A stretch of DNA of 64,000 nucleotides, taken from assembly GCA_032622095.1 (NCBI GenBank), contig CP136062.1:7504001-7568000 (forward strand). Reading direction: 5' to 3'. Positions 24,821-37,100 of this stretch are shown here, piece after piece; the stretch's first letter is position 1, and the number at the start of each line of letters is the position of its first letter. This stretch comes from Siphonodentalium dalli. Lineage: Eukaryota > Mollusca > Scaphopoda > Gadilida > Siphonodentaliidae. The notes below the pieces were generated by a model, which saw nothing but the letters and a program-made list of their open reading frames with translations, did no database searches and was not told the DNA's origin. The translations under genes were made by a program, and so were the position numbers.

Positions 24821-26937
24821 AGGTTACACTGGTGTAAATGTTTTCCATAGGCCTCAGTGCTCAGGACACCTGTTTTCCGAAGGCCTGAGCAGGGGAGGTG
24901 TCCCCCTGCTGATGGTGGGGGTGGGGGACTGGGTTTGTTTGGAAAATCCATTGCATTGAGAGCTAATCTAGGGCTCTCTGGGTCAGTATTATTGAATTTT
25001 ACTGAGAGGTCAATTTTTTCAAGTTTCTCAAGTGTAACTTTGGAATTTTTTATACATGTATGTGATTGGAAATGCTTATAAGTTATTGTCAGATATCTTT
25101 TGGTTCAATGGATTATGCTTACTCTGCTTGAAATGAGACTTACCGTTATCACTCTAATTCATATAATAGGCTATTTTCTAAAATTCAAGTGAGAGACACA
25201 TACATAATATACTATTAGTGCTGAAACTATTATGTCTATTAAGTTAGTAATTACTATTAGTACTAATCTCTATGTTAATTATTCATTTGGTATTATGAGA
25301 TCCCAACTGATAACCAGTTGATTTGATCAAATTGTAATTTCACTTGAATTTGATTGAAATAATGAAGTCTGAAGGCTGGATGATAACAAACCTGAACTCA
25401 AACTATTTGAAGTTTTCAAAGATGAAATGTTTTAGAGTTTATATTTAAATCTGAAAGATTGACATTTGCGGAAACTTTTTAGGTAAAAAAATCACAACCG
25501 TCTATTAGGGTATGAATTCACCTTTAAATCTTGTGTTTCCGTTACTACTGTCAGAACCGCACTAAAAAAATAATGTCATATTTATTTGACCAATCAGAGC
25601 CCAGTCTCTATTTTATTCTCTCCTATATATTCCTCCCTCAACCAAACCATATTTACACCAGTGTAACCTAAAGCGATAACGTGCTTTCTCATGGAATAAT
25701 TGAAATAAAATCACTTGTGTGTTTCTTTATTTATCACACATAATTTAACCCCACCCCCTTTAACACATTATTCATCAAAATAGCATAATTTTCAACCCCA
25801 ATTAATTTTCAGCTCCCATTTTACACATGTTTGTGGGTCTGCATGTTGCACCATTGGATGATTGGATCAGCTATGGAAGACTGTACAAGATTCTTTCCAT
25901 GAGATAATTTCTGGTGATGTGAGGTCAGTGAGTCCAGATCTGATCAGCTAACCATCAAGCACAGTGACTTTATCAGGTCTGCGAGTGTGATCCAAATAAC
26001 TGGGTGTGGGTGTATATTGAATTAGTTTAACACAGATATGCTCTCATCAAAGTACTGAATCATTTTCTTCAATGTATCCAAGTTTTAGTGCTATTGACCT
26101 TCCAATGGCCATACCCACCAGTGGAAATGACACACGTTCATGATAAAAACGGTTTACCTGTACATCACTGGCTGTAAAATCCAAAATACTTGCTTGTTAG
26201 TTTAGCTTCTTATAACAATTGGTATGTGTATCATTAAGATTAACTTGATAATGGTATGGGTCATTTCATCATCATGTGACTCCTTGATAAATTCTGAAAA
26301 TTCCTTGAAAAATTGCATTTTTTTATAAAAAATAATAATATTTGTTTTGGCTGATGTTAGTGAAAGAAGACATCAGCAGCAAGAATAGCCACACCATGCA
26401 TTAGAGATTCAGTGGACTAAAAGACCAAGCTGTGAAAAATGCCTCAAAACACTTCAAAGTGACTCCCATGGATAAAAAAAATGCAAAATAGCTCATTTTT
26501 GCCCTTTGTAACTATTTTTCATGGGCCTCTGTCCAAATGTTTTAGCATTTAGCCATATACTGTTTACAATATAAGTCTCAGGTCAAACATTTTATTTAAA
26601 TCTGAAAGATTGATATTTGCGGAAACTTTCTAGGTAAAATAAATCATATCCATCTAGCAGGGAATTTACCTTTAAATTACTTGTGTCAGAACTGCACTAA
26701 AAAAATAATGTCATATTTTAGACCACTCCAAAAAAATTCAAACTTCACTGCTACAAAGGGTTAATTCCTGTGCCAGTGGCTATTTTACCTTTGGGAAATC
26801 ATAGGGAAGAGGTGTGATGTATTTTGTGTGCTAACAAACTCAAGGCTATTGACCAATCAGGGTTACAGTGTCTATTTTATTTTCTCCTATATATCCGCTA
26901 GATGTCACTCTGAACCAGATTTACACCAGTGTAACCT
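24821..26937. mobile_element. DNA transposon or MITE pair with AGGTTACACTGGTGTAAAT ends
   Basis: The left end AGGTTACACTGGTGTAAAT at 24821 is matched by its reverse complement ending at 25669 and again at 26937. The two right ends are preceded by similar sequence (AAATCTGAAAGATTGA, TTTGCGGAAACTTT, CACTAAAAAAATAATGTCAT, TCTATTTTATT). Either an 849-bp element sits beside a second truncated copy, or a 2.1-kb element contains a duplicated end. No transposase frame was seen. Confidence 0.65.
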
Positions 26938-26939
26938 AC

Positions 26940-29900
26940 AGATTCAAATAAGTGTTTAATAAGGACTAAATAATAGTGCTAATATTCACTGAGAAAGGGG
27001 CATAGAAATATATAATGCATTGACATATGAACTACATTTTATCTTGGAAATATATTTTATGGTGAGATTGTATACATTTTGGGTTCAAAGTGACTTAGTC
27101 GGACAGGTGCGTAACACCCTGTACCATCAGACGTAGGCCAGCCATGGCGAAGCCAATTCTATTTTAAAGAGCGCGGATCTGGGATAACTGCATTGTGTGA
27201 GAACGTAATTGATTCGCGTACATCTATATGCATTTCAGTATGTTGCTTTCCCGAGTAATGGTGCCTTTTCTGTGCACATATATAGCACCAAAGTGAACAT
27301 ACGCCTTCTCACCAGCAAAATGATAAATACCCGATGTGTTGAAATGGTAGTATACCATAAACATATATAGCATGTCGAGCTTGTAAACTAGACGGATATT
27401 CTTGTGAATATACGGATATGAATGCGCGTATTTGACCATTTAATATGTTATTGCAAGTTTTCACAGTCATGCATAAGTTCATAATACCAAGTTAACAATC
27501 GTTATTCACACACAAACATATATATGTCGTTCAACGTAATTATGGTACGTTGAACGATCACCCATTTCGCAACAGCGAAATAGCGTATGATGACATTAAA
27601 CTCTCTTTGCTCGCGGGCCTATATCGCGATTTTCCCAACAGTTTAAGGTGTTTTATTTTAACTAATAGATGTGGTAGCATTCTGGGAATGATATATACAT
27701 GACAGCTTATACCTACACATTCCATATACAATTCGCTTAATTTTGGTGTGATTCATATTCTTGAATACACGCAGGTGGTGAATTAGTCGGCGCTTTAAGA
27801 CATGTTTGTGTATATTTTCCGCTTAGCGGACGTACGTACGACGTCGTTGTCGGACTCTTCCTAAGTTATAACACTTTGCATTACGTCTCGTCCAATTAAT
27901 GCGAAATATGCAATCAGCGATCTTAACAAACGGGCAATAAAGTCATACATTTTCACTCGTGCCACATACAGATGATAAAGAGACAGTTTTTAATTGGTCA
28001 GATCTAAAATCAACAAACGTATGCTATATACCAGATGGGAATTTAATACCAAACCTTAGATAGTTACGTTCGGAAATTATGATACCAAAATTAGCGACTT
28101 AGGGGAGGCAAGGTTGGGGCGTCGGGCGGTATACGCTGACTCCCATTCATTCAATTCGAATATATTATATATTAAAATGGTTTCAATTCAATTGAGAACT
28201 GCAAGCAAAAGACCGCGCATAAGACGGATTGTGCTTTATGAAAACGTGGTCCATGCGGAGAAGTGTTATATCATTATACGACGGACACCACAGTTCTGTT
28301 AATTCTCAAGTGTCAAAGTCGAGAATTTTTTTTGTAAAAAATGGGCGTTTTAAAAAAAGTGAAAACAAAACGAACTACTATTCTAAAACTAATGAATTTT
28401 GAACGTTTTTTGGACTCAAAATATGTCAATTTTAAGCCGCATCGTGATAAAACTGCAGAATTACGGCCGATTGACAAGACAGACAGCCGACATTGTTTTG
28501 AGAGATTACCCATTAGCCAATATAACAATTAACGCAGTGCGCCGAACAGGAATGACTGTTGAAATATATCATCAGTGGTCATTGGTGTAATTTGAGCGGA
28601 CCTTTGTCAAAATTTCCTGGTTTCGTCTTCTGTCTATGTTTAAGACTCTCACAAAGACCAAATCCAGCTGTTGCGCTTCGTCTAGGGGAAGATCTGGGCA
28701 CAAGCACTTTCTACACATGGACTTTATTAGTACATTTTTCGATGTGTTATAACTTGGCCTTTTCTCAACCGATTTACAAAATTCTTTCACGAGCAGCATC
28801 AGTACGGCGTATAGATACATGACAGTAAAAGTGGTTGGAATCGGTGACAAGAAAAAAAAATAAGCACATGGGCCCAAATTGCAAACTTTGAGGGCCCGTT
28901 ACTCTTGCATTTCATCTCGGATTTCAAAACTCTTTTCCGATATGGGTTTGTTTTCGTTCAGGGAATCTACATACTTAAATAGACAAATGTCAATAAAAAA
29001 AAATTTTGCCCCCCACCCAGTGTCAAAATATATGTCCAATTTTCTTCCTTGGACTAAGCTGACAACGGTCAATACGACTATAAAAACCAAATGCAGTTAT
29101 CTGGAATAATACGGGAGGACAACAGAGTACAATAAAATAGAGGTTTGCCAACTATGGGCGGTAACTCTTCAGGGAAAGCGCGGACACAAGTTTGTTATGC
29201 CCGTGGGCAGTAGTGCATATCGAGATGTGCATACGGTCTAATTTTCGATGCTCTGCTTCTTATAATTTCCGAGATAATAAAATGACATTTTTTCAAATAA
29301 AGGGAGATAACTCCTCGGTGAAAGCGCGGACAAAATCGTTATAGGCCATATGGTTAGAACTCATGTACCCCAACCTACTTACCTAGTTTTGGTGTCCTAC
29401 TTCTTGTACTTTTCGAGTAATAGTGATTACAAAAGTGTCAAGTATAATAATAATAATAATAACCAGTATGTTATTCTCATGTTCCCCTTTTGTTGTGTAA
29501 ACGAAAGCAAAAACGTTACGTTGTCTGGCTTTTGTTTATGTCCGGATATGGTAAACACAAAGAGCGTTATTTGTTAAGGTTTTCCTTATATGGAAATAAT
29601 AAAGAGCGTTTATATCATTTGTGTGTGTTAACCAATACAATGCACTGTGTTATATAAACAGAAGCACAACTTCTGTAACACGAGCAGTCTCTTGTTTACG
29701 TACAACATCGTACGTCTTGACGACAATATACTATCTACGCGCTGATTATGTTTGGCATACGAGCGGAACTGTATATATTTTTGTGTTCCTTCTGTTAATG
29801 GCGATTTGGACAAATATAAATATTTCAGCAACAACCGCCGCCCGTGCCTTTAGACTCTGGTGTTCCTACTAGCAAGTCCACTCGTCTGCTTACAGTGTTA

Positions 29901-31020
29901 AATGTATTCCAAGCTACATCGACCAACACTTATAATATACATGAAATATTGAGCAACAGTATAAAACTAGGCGGCTATCCAGGTGGATATGCTAATCTAT
30001 TCGGCTTGACACTGATATTAACACACATGGTGGTCAAATACAGTGGATTTCTATCAGTCATTATTCATCATCAAAGAAGCATGGATTTCCGTGCTGTCTG
30101 TATAGGCCAGAAATTCCCACCAGATGATACATTACGTAATACGAACGCCCCGATGCTTAAAGTTTGCTCAATGTGTTGAGCAGATGTTTCTGCATTTGAA
30201 CGCCGGGCTTTATTAGCTTCCGTTTTGTGTCTGTCTTTCATGAAAGTTATCCGACCTCCTGATATTTTAATTATCACATAAGAAACTAGATCGCACTATC
30301 GACTTCAAATGAGCCTTCTCAAATTAAATTATATTGTGTATATATGTCACAAGTTAACTTTTGTATATGTATATATTGTACAATAATGGTCCCCATATTT
30401 GGAGGAATAAATATCTCTCTCGTGGTATGGCATTACACCTGAATGGTAAGCCCTAATGAATTAAACCAAACGGATCAGATTAGTGGCGATGACATATAAC
30501 AGGCAAGTATATTATTTGTATTGTAAATACTGTTCGTATATTATAATGTATCATTTGAATATTTATGATGTAAGTCATGTTCATAAATGTAATATAGGTT
30601 ATCTTAATATCTATGTATTATTGGTCGATAAGATTAAACAAATTTAATTGACCGGTGGAATAGAAAGTAGATTGCAGGGCTGGGAAGTATATCGTATATA
30701 GGCAAATTTGAGAACGTTCTAAACATTTATAAAATGGCAGTTAAAATGGTTTAAAAAAAACTCTTGCCAGTGTGACTCCCACCCCCCATATTGCGTGCAA
30801 ACAGCAGTCGCTATCCTGGGACAGCATACCACAACTATAAGCACTGATCTCAGGTTATAATATGAAAGGATCAATTGTGTTAATGCCATACTGACTAATA
30901 TTATTGACAAAATTAATGCTGTGCCAGCGTAACACAACACAGCCGACCCATAACTATAATTATATAGTATTTCTCGCATTGTCGTTTATTTGTATGCCGT
31001 GATAATGGGTGGCTGAACAC
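26940..31020. other. no supportable gene
   Basis: Several frames of 60-110 codons (for example 28572-28877 minus, 29844-30179 plus) lack motifs, and most overlap each other on both strands. A 33-bp hairpin (CGTTCAACGTA...TACGTTGAACG) lies at 27525-27557. AAAGAGCG words near 29560 and 29602 hint at transposon remnants. Confidence 0.4.
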
Positions 31021-31029
31021 AACAGTCGG

Positions 31030-31075
31030 TTAAAGGTACTCAATCCGAATTAACGCTCGCAAATTAAGATTTCCC
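31030..31075 (+). repeat. solitary end of a TTAA MITE
   Basis: TTAAAGGTACTCAATCCGAA followed by TTAACGCTC matches the left terminus, and the complement of the right terminus, of the MITE at 54885-55355. Confidence 0.5.
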
Positions 31076-31499
31076 AGGCTTCGGGGTTAAAACATATACG
31101 ATTCGAGTCGAGAAGACCAAATTGTCGACGAAGGTGGACAACTCTAAAATCAAGTGGCTTTTTGTGTCAGATACTTGTTAAACTGGCAGAATTTCGTTGA
31201 ACAAATTTTTTTTAAATAACAGGGTTTTTTGTCGATGGTATATATATATATCTGTATTAACCTCCATTAACAGAGAGCATACATCAATACACTGTATGTG
31301 TTGTATAAACGAATTGGGGCGTTTTGTACACATAAAGGTGAGAGTGGTATTTACAAACATTATATAGTATATATACAAACAACATTTGAGCATAGAAAAT
31401 GGTGGCAAAAAGTAACAACACTGAATTCCCCTACATCACAGCCGTATGGTGTATGTACCATATTATAGTTAGAGCACATTTAGACAAGGAAAGTGTATA

Positions 31500-31785
31500 T
31501 CGCATGTTCCTTTTCACCCTCAAACATTTTAATGTCAACAAGACTTGCTTTTCTGGCAGGCAGCAAGCACACGCAAGCAGTCGGGTCTAGTCTTAACGGG
31601 CATTGTTTCGTAAAAGTTGGCATTCTTTGTACATGAATTTCGCGGCGAATGTGAGAATATCTCCCCAAGCGTTGATGTATTGTGTATATTGCATGCGTAT
31701 AGATGTAGATCTTATGTTCACTAAGTCATGCTCCTTTTCACCCTCAAACATTTTAATGTCAACAAGACTTGCTTTTCTAGTCGAA
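31500..31785 (+). repeat. short direct duplication
   Basis: CTCCTTTTCACCCTCAAACA followed by TTTTAATGTCAACAAGACTTGCTTTTCT at about 31727 repeats the sequence at 31508, roughly 220 bp apart. Confidence 0.7.
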
Positions 31786-32099
31786 ACATTGATACACTGA
31801 CATACGTGAGCTCAGAATAGACATACCGAAGCGAGTAATTTATCAGCTATGTTCAACAGCAGAATTGAGACAGTATTACTGTGGGAAAACAAAACTAACA
31901 AAGGGCACTCTTTGTTGTTTTGGATAGAACAGACTCGTTCCCCACCCCTCCCCATTTTGAGTTTAAAAATTCTGATTTAATTGACTTTTGCCGATGGATA
32001 CATGTATATTTTATGTATTTATCGACTTATTTAGATCAAATTAAATTGACACCAACAGCCAACTTCTATGTTTAACTTTAACCTCTCTTTACTACATAT

Positions 32100-32290
32100 C
32101 CATTGGCGAGTAGTTACCTTAGGACATGATCATAAGATAATAAGTTAAACAAGTAGGTCGTTTGTTGAAATTATTATCAGAACATTTCCCAACAATGAAC
32201 ATGAATCATTCTGGTCTAATATTATATTTTTTCTGTCTGTCGTCTGCTTTTATTACCTGACCTAAACACCCATCCAAATGAAAAAATAGT
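32100..32290 (-). repeat. dispersed repeat, inverted copy
   Basis: The minus strand carries GACCAGAATGATTCATG and AACAAACGACC-type words, in the order seen at 4.2 and 55.9 kb. Confidence 0.4.
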
Positions 32291-32632
32291 ATACATGTAT
32301 AACTGAACGGGAGAATCCATTCAGAATAGAAAGTGTCAATTTTAATTTTACTGAAAGATACTCCAACCATATCACTAACATATTTATATTCTATAAACCG
32401 GCACTTACTAATTAATTCCTATATAATTTATCTCAACTTATCTAATAGACATTTAGCCGCATGTGTGAGCGATCTTAATTGATTTTTAGGAATGATTACT
32501 ATTGATCTAATGTACTAGAACGCACAATTGATATATCTACGCAAATTAAATACGAATATAAGTTCTACCAATGTCGATGTGTCGACACAATTCAACATGG
32601 GGACCAGGTAAAAGAAAGTATATATAAGAAAT

Positions 32633-32772
32633 GAACGGTGGTTTCAATGTGGTCATGGGATTTTGACCGCGAGAAAAATTCAGCAAACTGCATGAACCCC
32701 GAAGGGGTTCATGCGGAGTTTGCTGATTTTTTATCGCGGTCAAAACCCATGACCACGTTGAATCCGCCGTTT
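32633..32772. repeat. foldback element, ~67-bp arms
   Basis: The left arm AACGGTGGTTTCAATGTGGT...CAAACTGCATGAACCCC pairs with GGGGTTCATGCGGAGTTTGC...GTTGAATCCGCCGTT, with only about three bases between the arms. Nearly perfect cruciform-capable sequence. Confidence 0.85.
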
Positions 32773-32799
32773 ATTATTTATATTTATATACTTACGCTC

Positions 32800-33005
32800 T
32801 TTAAAACATTTCTCCAAATATGTCCGTTATTTCGTCAAAAACACTTTTTCAAATATCTCCGTTATTTAGTTTATAAAAATAATTTCCTATTTCTATATTT
32901 CGCCCTATTTCGCTGTATTTTCCTATTTAGATTTTTCGTGCTATTTCGCTGTATTTTCATATTTCGCTTTTTCGTTGTATTTCATATTTCGATAATTCGC
33001 TATAT
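32800..33005 (+). repeat. TATTTCGCT-type low-complexity repeat
   Basis: Many copies of TATTTCG, CTGTATTTTC and TCCGTTATTT, giving a Phe-rich artefactual frame at 32638-33009. Confidence 0.6.
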
Positions 33006-33223
33006 TTGACATATTATGGGATATGGGATTATATGATAACCAACATTATGATAGTCAATCGAACATCTCGTGCCACCCGTGCTCGCGATTAGATGCCACT
33101 AGCCATCCAATCGTGAACCTCGATTACATATTGTTTGCTATCAAATCATTGGCGTATTGGCTGACTAGATACTCAAGCAGTCGGTAATGTCCGACAATCC
33201 CCGGTGATTTCCGGGACCAATGT

Positions 33224-33284
33224 GTTCATAAACCTATGAACGACATTGGAAGTGACGTCACGTTACGTTCATAGGTTTATGAAC
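33224..33284. repeat. hairpin with 19-bp arms around a CRE-like TGACGTCA
   Basis: GTTCATAAACCTATGAACG and its complement CGTTCATAGGTTTATGAAC bracket a loop that contains the palindrome TGACGTCA at 33253-33260. Confidence 0.75.
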
Positions 33285-33431
33285 GCATTGAATAAGGGGG
33301 CGTGTCTACCGTAACGCTATGGGGAAATCGGAAGAGATATTAGGGGTATGTAAATATATAAAAATGACACATGACAGTATACATGTCTCATATACCACGT
33401 CTCATATACCACATATATTGACATTTCCTGG

Positions 33432-33437
33432 TTTATT
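33432..33437 (-). promoter_or_regulatory. candidate polyadenylation signal of the METTL24-like gene
   Basis: AATAAA on the minus strand (TTTATT on plus), about 420 nt downstream of the stop codon. Such hexamers are frequent in AT-rich DNA, so this is only a candidate. Confidence 0.25.
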
Positions 33438-33856
33438 GATTGTGTAACTGCGGTAAGCATTGCAATCAGTATTGACAATGTGGATGTGAGTATGAGAATC
33501 AAGTCTTTCTGTCGGTCACAGCCTTTTGGAACAACTATGTGTCCATGCACTTGGTATCAATATACACGTCCTATGTGTGTATATTTATGATTAGACGCGG
33601 AACATTAAGAACGAGTCAATGGTGTTGATGAATTCAGAATGTCACTTTGTTAAAATATCGATGAAATCTCCAACAAAACACTGACCGCATTGTCGATTCA
33701 AACAAACCGCCACCATCTGTTTTGGAACCGACCACGCTTGGTCTGCCCTGCAGCATATAGGGCGTATCACTACCCATCAACACCAATGGCACCTGGCCAG
33801 CGGCCCTGATTTGAATATCACATGACAATAGGAAAATCACAGATAACATCCGACCT

Positions 33857-34156
33857 TCACCCTGCAGGTTTGATGAATTTTGTGTTCACATGTGACGTGT
33901 CTGCTTGTATATTAAAGTTTTTGCTCGTCAATGTCTTTGGATGAATGTCAGTGTGATATTTTGGAAAGCCCGAGTCTATGAAAGACCTATATGTCTTTTG
34001 GCACTGTCTGAAGTCACTCCTTTTTGGTGAGTCGGGGAATAAATGCCATTCCAAAATGAATTGTTTCACATTTGAAAATATTCCGTCGTCCATGATGTTC
34101 TTGACGACTTCCCACTCATGACCATCAACGTCTATTTTTAGAACATCTATCGTCCG
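33857..34156 (-). CDS. METTL24-like: METTL24-like gene, last exon with KIDVDGHEWE motif
   Basis: This exon starts after TTGTTTTTACAG and runs 99 codons to a TGA at 33859-33857. RTIDVLKIDVDGHEWEVV lies at its N-terminus; the DVLKIDVDGxE core is the best-conserved block of FkbM-type methyltransferases. FILEWHLFP follows about 20 residues later, and TKFIKPAG is the C-terminus. A further open frame begins just after the stop (33849-33634) but has no family resemblance and is treated as 3' UTR. Confidence 0.88.
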   Translation of the reverse strand, partial: RTIDVLKIDVDGHEWEVVKNIMDDGIFSNVKQFILEWHLFPDSPKRSDFRQCQKTYRSFIDSGFPKYHTDIHPKTLTSKNFNIQADTSHVNTKFIKPAG

Positions 34157-37100
34157 CTGTAAAAACAATAATTCTAAGTTAATATTATTGTTGGGAGTAC
34201 ATACTCACATATTTGTACATATGATAAACAGTCCCTATACGATTACTGTTATTAATTTACACAATGGCTGCGGACACACGTACCACAGTAGCTATGGCAT
34301 AGTAGGTGTGATAATTTATTATGGTGGAGTTTGGTGACAATTGGTCATCACAATTAATATGCCATAGCTAGCCATGTCGCCGGCTGCATATTCGCACAAT
34401 GAGTCTTCAAAAGTTCGTTGTGCTCAGCCTTTTCTTGTTTTGGTCCTTGTGTATAATGTTCGCTTTGTTTATTCAAGATACTTTCTTTCCGCTGCATTTC
34501 CCTCAACAGTTCCAACACAGATTCATCGGCCCACATGATAATATTAGCGGAATTATGCGTAGAACTAAACGTCGCAAAATTAAAAACGCAATTGGGGAAC
34601 TGTCTTAATATGCATTAAATTAATATAGGTAGTGAGAGCATATCAATCAAATACTATATGTGCGTGATATGTGAGGGAATGAGGGATTGCCGCGGTCAAA
34701 CACAATTCTGGACGATCGATCGTGCAATTATATATATCGTAGAGAATACAATGTAGCAGAACGTGATGAGCAGAGATCAACCTTGGTGAAACGCAATCGG
34801 TGAATTGGTCCAGTCAACTCGTTGTGCGGAAACTCAGCGGTCAACATGGCTCGCGATGGCACATAATTATTGTCATACAATTGTCACCAAACTGCACCAT
34901 AATAAATTGTCACACCTACTATGCCATCGCTACTGTGGTACGTGTGCCCGCAGCCAATGCTTGTTTCAGTTGTTTCTGTCAGGGTTAATGAACGAGCTAT
35001 TGGACATTCGGAAACTGGAAGTTATAGTTCGAAGGGCGAGACCATTTAGCTTCATTGTCGAGTTAACTAGTCACAGTTTTATAATTACACCCACTTCATT
35101 TTCTATAGTAAATTGCCGTTGAGTTTATCAAAGCTAATGTAATTATATCGGTTTATTACATTAGGTCGAGATTTTATCAGTGCAACAAAAACGACCCAAA
35201 AGTACTTGCGCGCAATGATATTTGTAGTCCGTTGCATAGTAACTAATGACGCTCTTTTATTCGCACTCGCTTCGCAGTAAACATTTTTTTTCACGAACGC
35301 TATGAAAGCCAATACAAGAAAAATAAATAAATATCCAAATAAAGACAATGCCCCAATATAATAAACATTCCCAAGCTGTTTACAGAGTGTAAATTTGGTC
35401 GTATTTGCCACGATTCGTTACGAAATGCATGACTAAACATACACAACTTTTTAGTTTTCGTTTCATTTATAATTTTGTTTACATTCTCCCAGCAGGCACC
35501 ACTTGTCATTTTGTAAAACCACAAGAGTGTGGAACTTGATTAATAATTGCATTAATTAGCCTAATTACCATTTTTTGGCCAAAATGCTAATTAGTATAAT
35601 TAGGGAACGGGTTGTTTCGGTCCGGAGACGTTTCGGCTCAGACCTAATCTGGGCACTACAATTTATATTATAGGATGAAATGTTTAATTACTGTTTACAG
35701 ATGTCCCCAAATATTGTACCAGTCCCGTGAGAAAATTGCAACATATTTTTTCCCTTCGTCTCAGTGTAACGATATGTTACAAAGCGTTTCATGATTTCTG
35801 AGATTCCAAAGAGACTGGCCCTACAAACTGAAACTTACAAAGTCTCCGTAAAAAAATGCAGCATTCAATGTTTCTTCACCTCCTTTTATTGTAGCGATAT
35901 GTTGCAAAAAGTGTTATGAGGCGTTACCGATACATGTTACAAAACCGCAGAATATTATTAAAACTCATCTCAATGCAGCGATATGTTACAAAGTGTTACT
36001 AATCGTTATATGATTTCAAAGATCCACAGTGACCGCTCGTAGACAGGACTGTGTTGCAAATGATATAAAGTCCCTGTGAGAAAACTGCAGTATATTTGTT
36101 CAACTCGTCTCAGTGTAGCGATAAATTGTTACGAAGCATTAAGTTACATGTGCAACAGAACGAGAGAGAGAGAGAGAGAGCGAGAGAGAAGTGTGGGAGT
36201 CGCACCGAAAGTTGGCAGCACCCGGAATCCCAAGCCGGTCACACATCCATGGAATAACCACGCCCGACGTTGCTTAACTTCGGTTATCACAAAAAGTGTG
36301 TAACGACCGTGCCCTCTCGATCAGAGAAGTCATCGGCCTTCTATTTTTACAACGCGACCGCTAAACACATGATTTCTGAGATCCACAGAGACCACTCACA
36401 GGATATTTCTTCTACCCGTCTCAGTGTACCGATATGTTAAAAAGTGTTACAAAGGTTTACGTGTCTGCATTATCTGGACACAAGCGATTTAATAATCACT
36501 TTAAATTTTTACCAAATATATTAGTTTTTGAAAAATAAATCATCTTAAAATTCCTTAAATGCCATGATGATTTAATTCTTCTGAAAACTTGTTTCTCGGT
36601 AAAATCACAATGACACAAAATGACTGTGCGAAAAATCGAATATTGAAAAGTATTTGGCTCACTGCTGATAGATAGGGGGATTCCTGTAAGAAAATGCTCA
36701 CTAAACTTTTTGATTATCGCATGTTCATGATTCCCAGTTGACATGGAGACTAATTGTATATTTTCCTCTTCCAAAATTCCGCTAATAATGTTTAATTTTG
36801 ATCAAAAGTTTATTAATGTTTTGTTTCGTCCTTGACATACGTTCGGGAAAATCCCACTCGATCTGCAGATCGATCGATATTATTCGGACGGGAATGCAGC
36901 GATTTGTTTTCAGCTCAAGTCTTGTCTGTTATTTGAGAACATATAGTTCCTTGTTTCAATCGTATTTTAAGGGTGAATATGTCTTTAAAATCAATATTTA
37001 ACAATCGATGGCATAATTATAAGGACTAATCTCGGTTTCCTAATGTAATTACACAGTCTAAAGGCATATGCCGAATCACAAACTCTTATAAATCGCTTTG

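Larger units (their letters stand above)
35690..36480 (+). repeat. diverged tandem repeat (CTCAGTGTAGCGATATGTTA)
   Basis: CTCGTCTCAGTGTAGCGATA-like words followed by TGTTACAAAG and GATTTC...GAGATCC recur near 35760, 35890, 35970, 36110 and 36420, with spacing of about 80-310 bp. Interrupted by the (AG)n and 5S-derived sequence. Confidence 0.6.

Noticed and set aside
28313-28877. Overlapping frames on both strands of 60-100 codons
   Set aside because: Open on both strands at once, no motif, no splice pattern.
29844-30179. 111-codon plus-strand frame
   Set aside because: No recognisable domain and no promoter or splice context; about the length expected by chance in a 64-kb scan.
33634-33849. 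Frame just after the methyltransferase stop
   Set aside because: No resemblance to the family; interpreted as 3' UTR.
35103-35524. Two overlapping minus-strand frames, one with a hydrophobic segment (IGALSLFGYLFIFLVLAFIA)
   Set aside because: AT-rich DNA readily gives hydrophobic stretches; no family motif, splice context or agreement with the methyltransferase gene.
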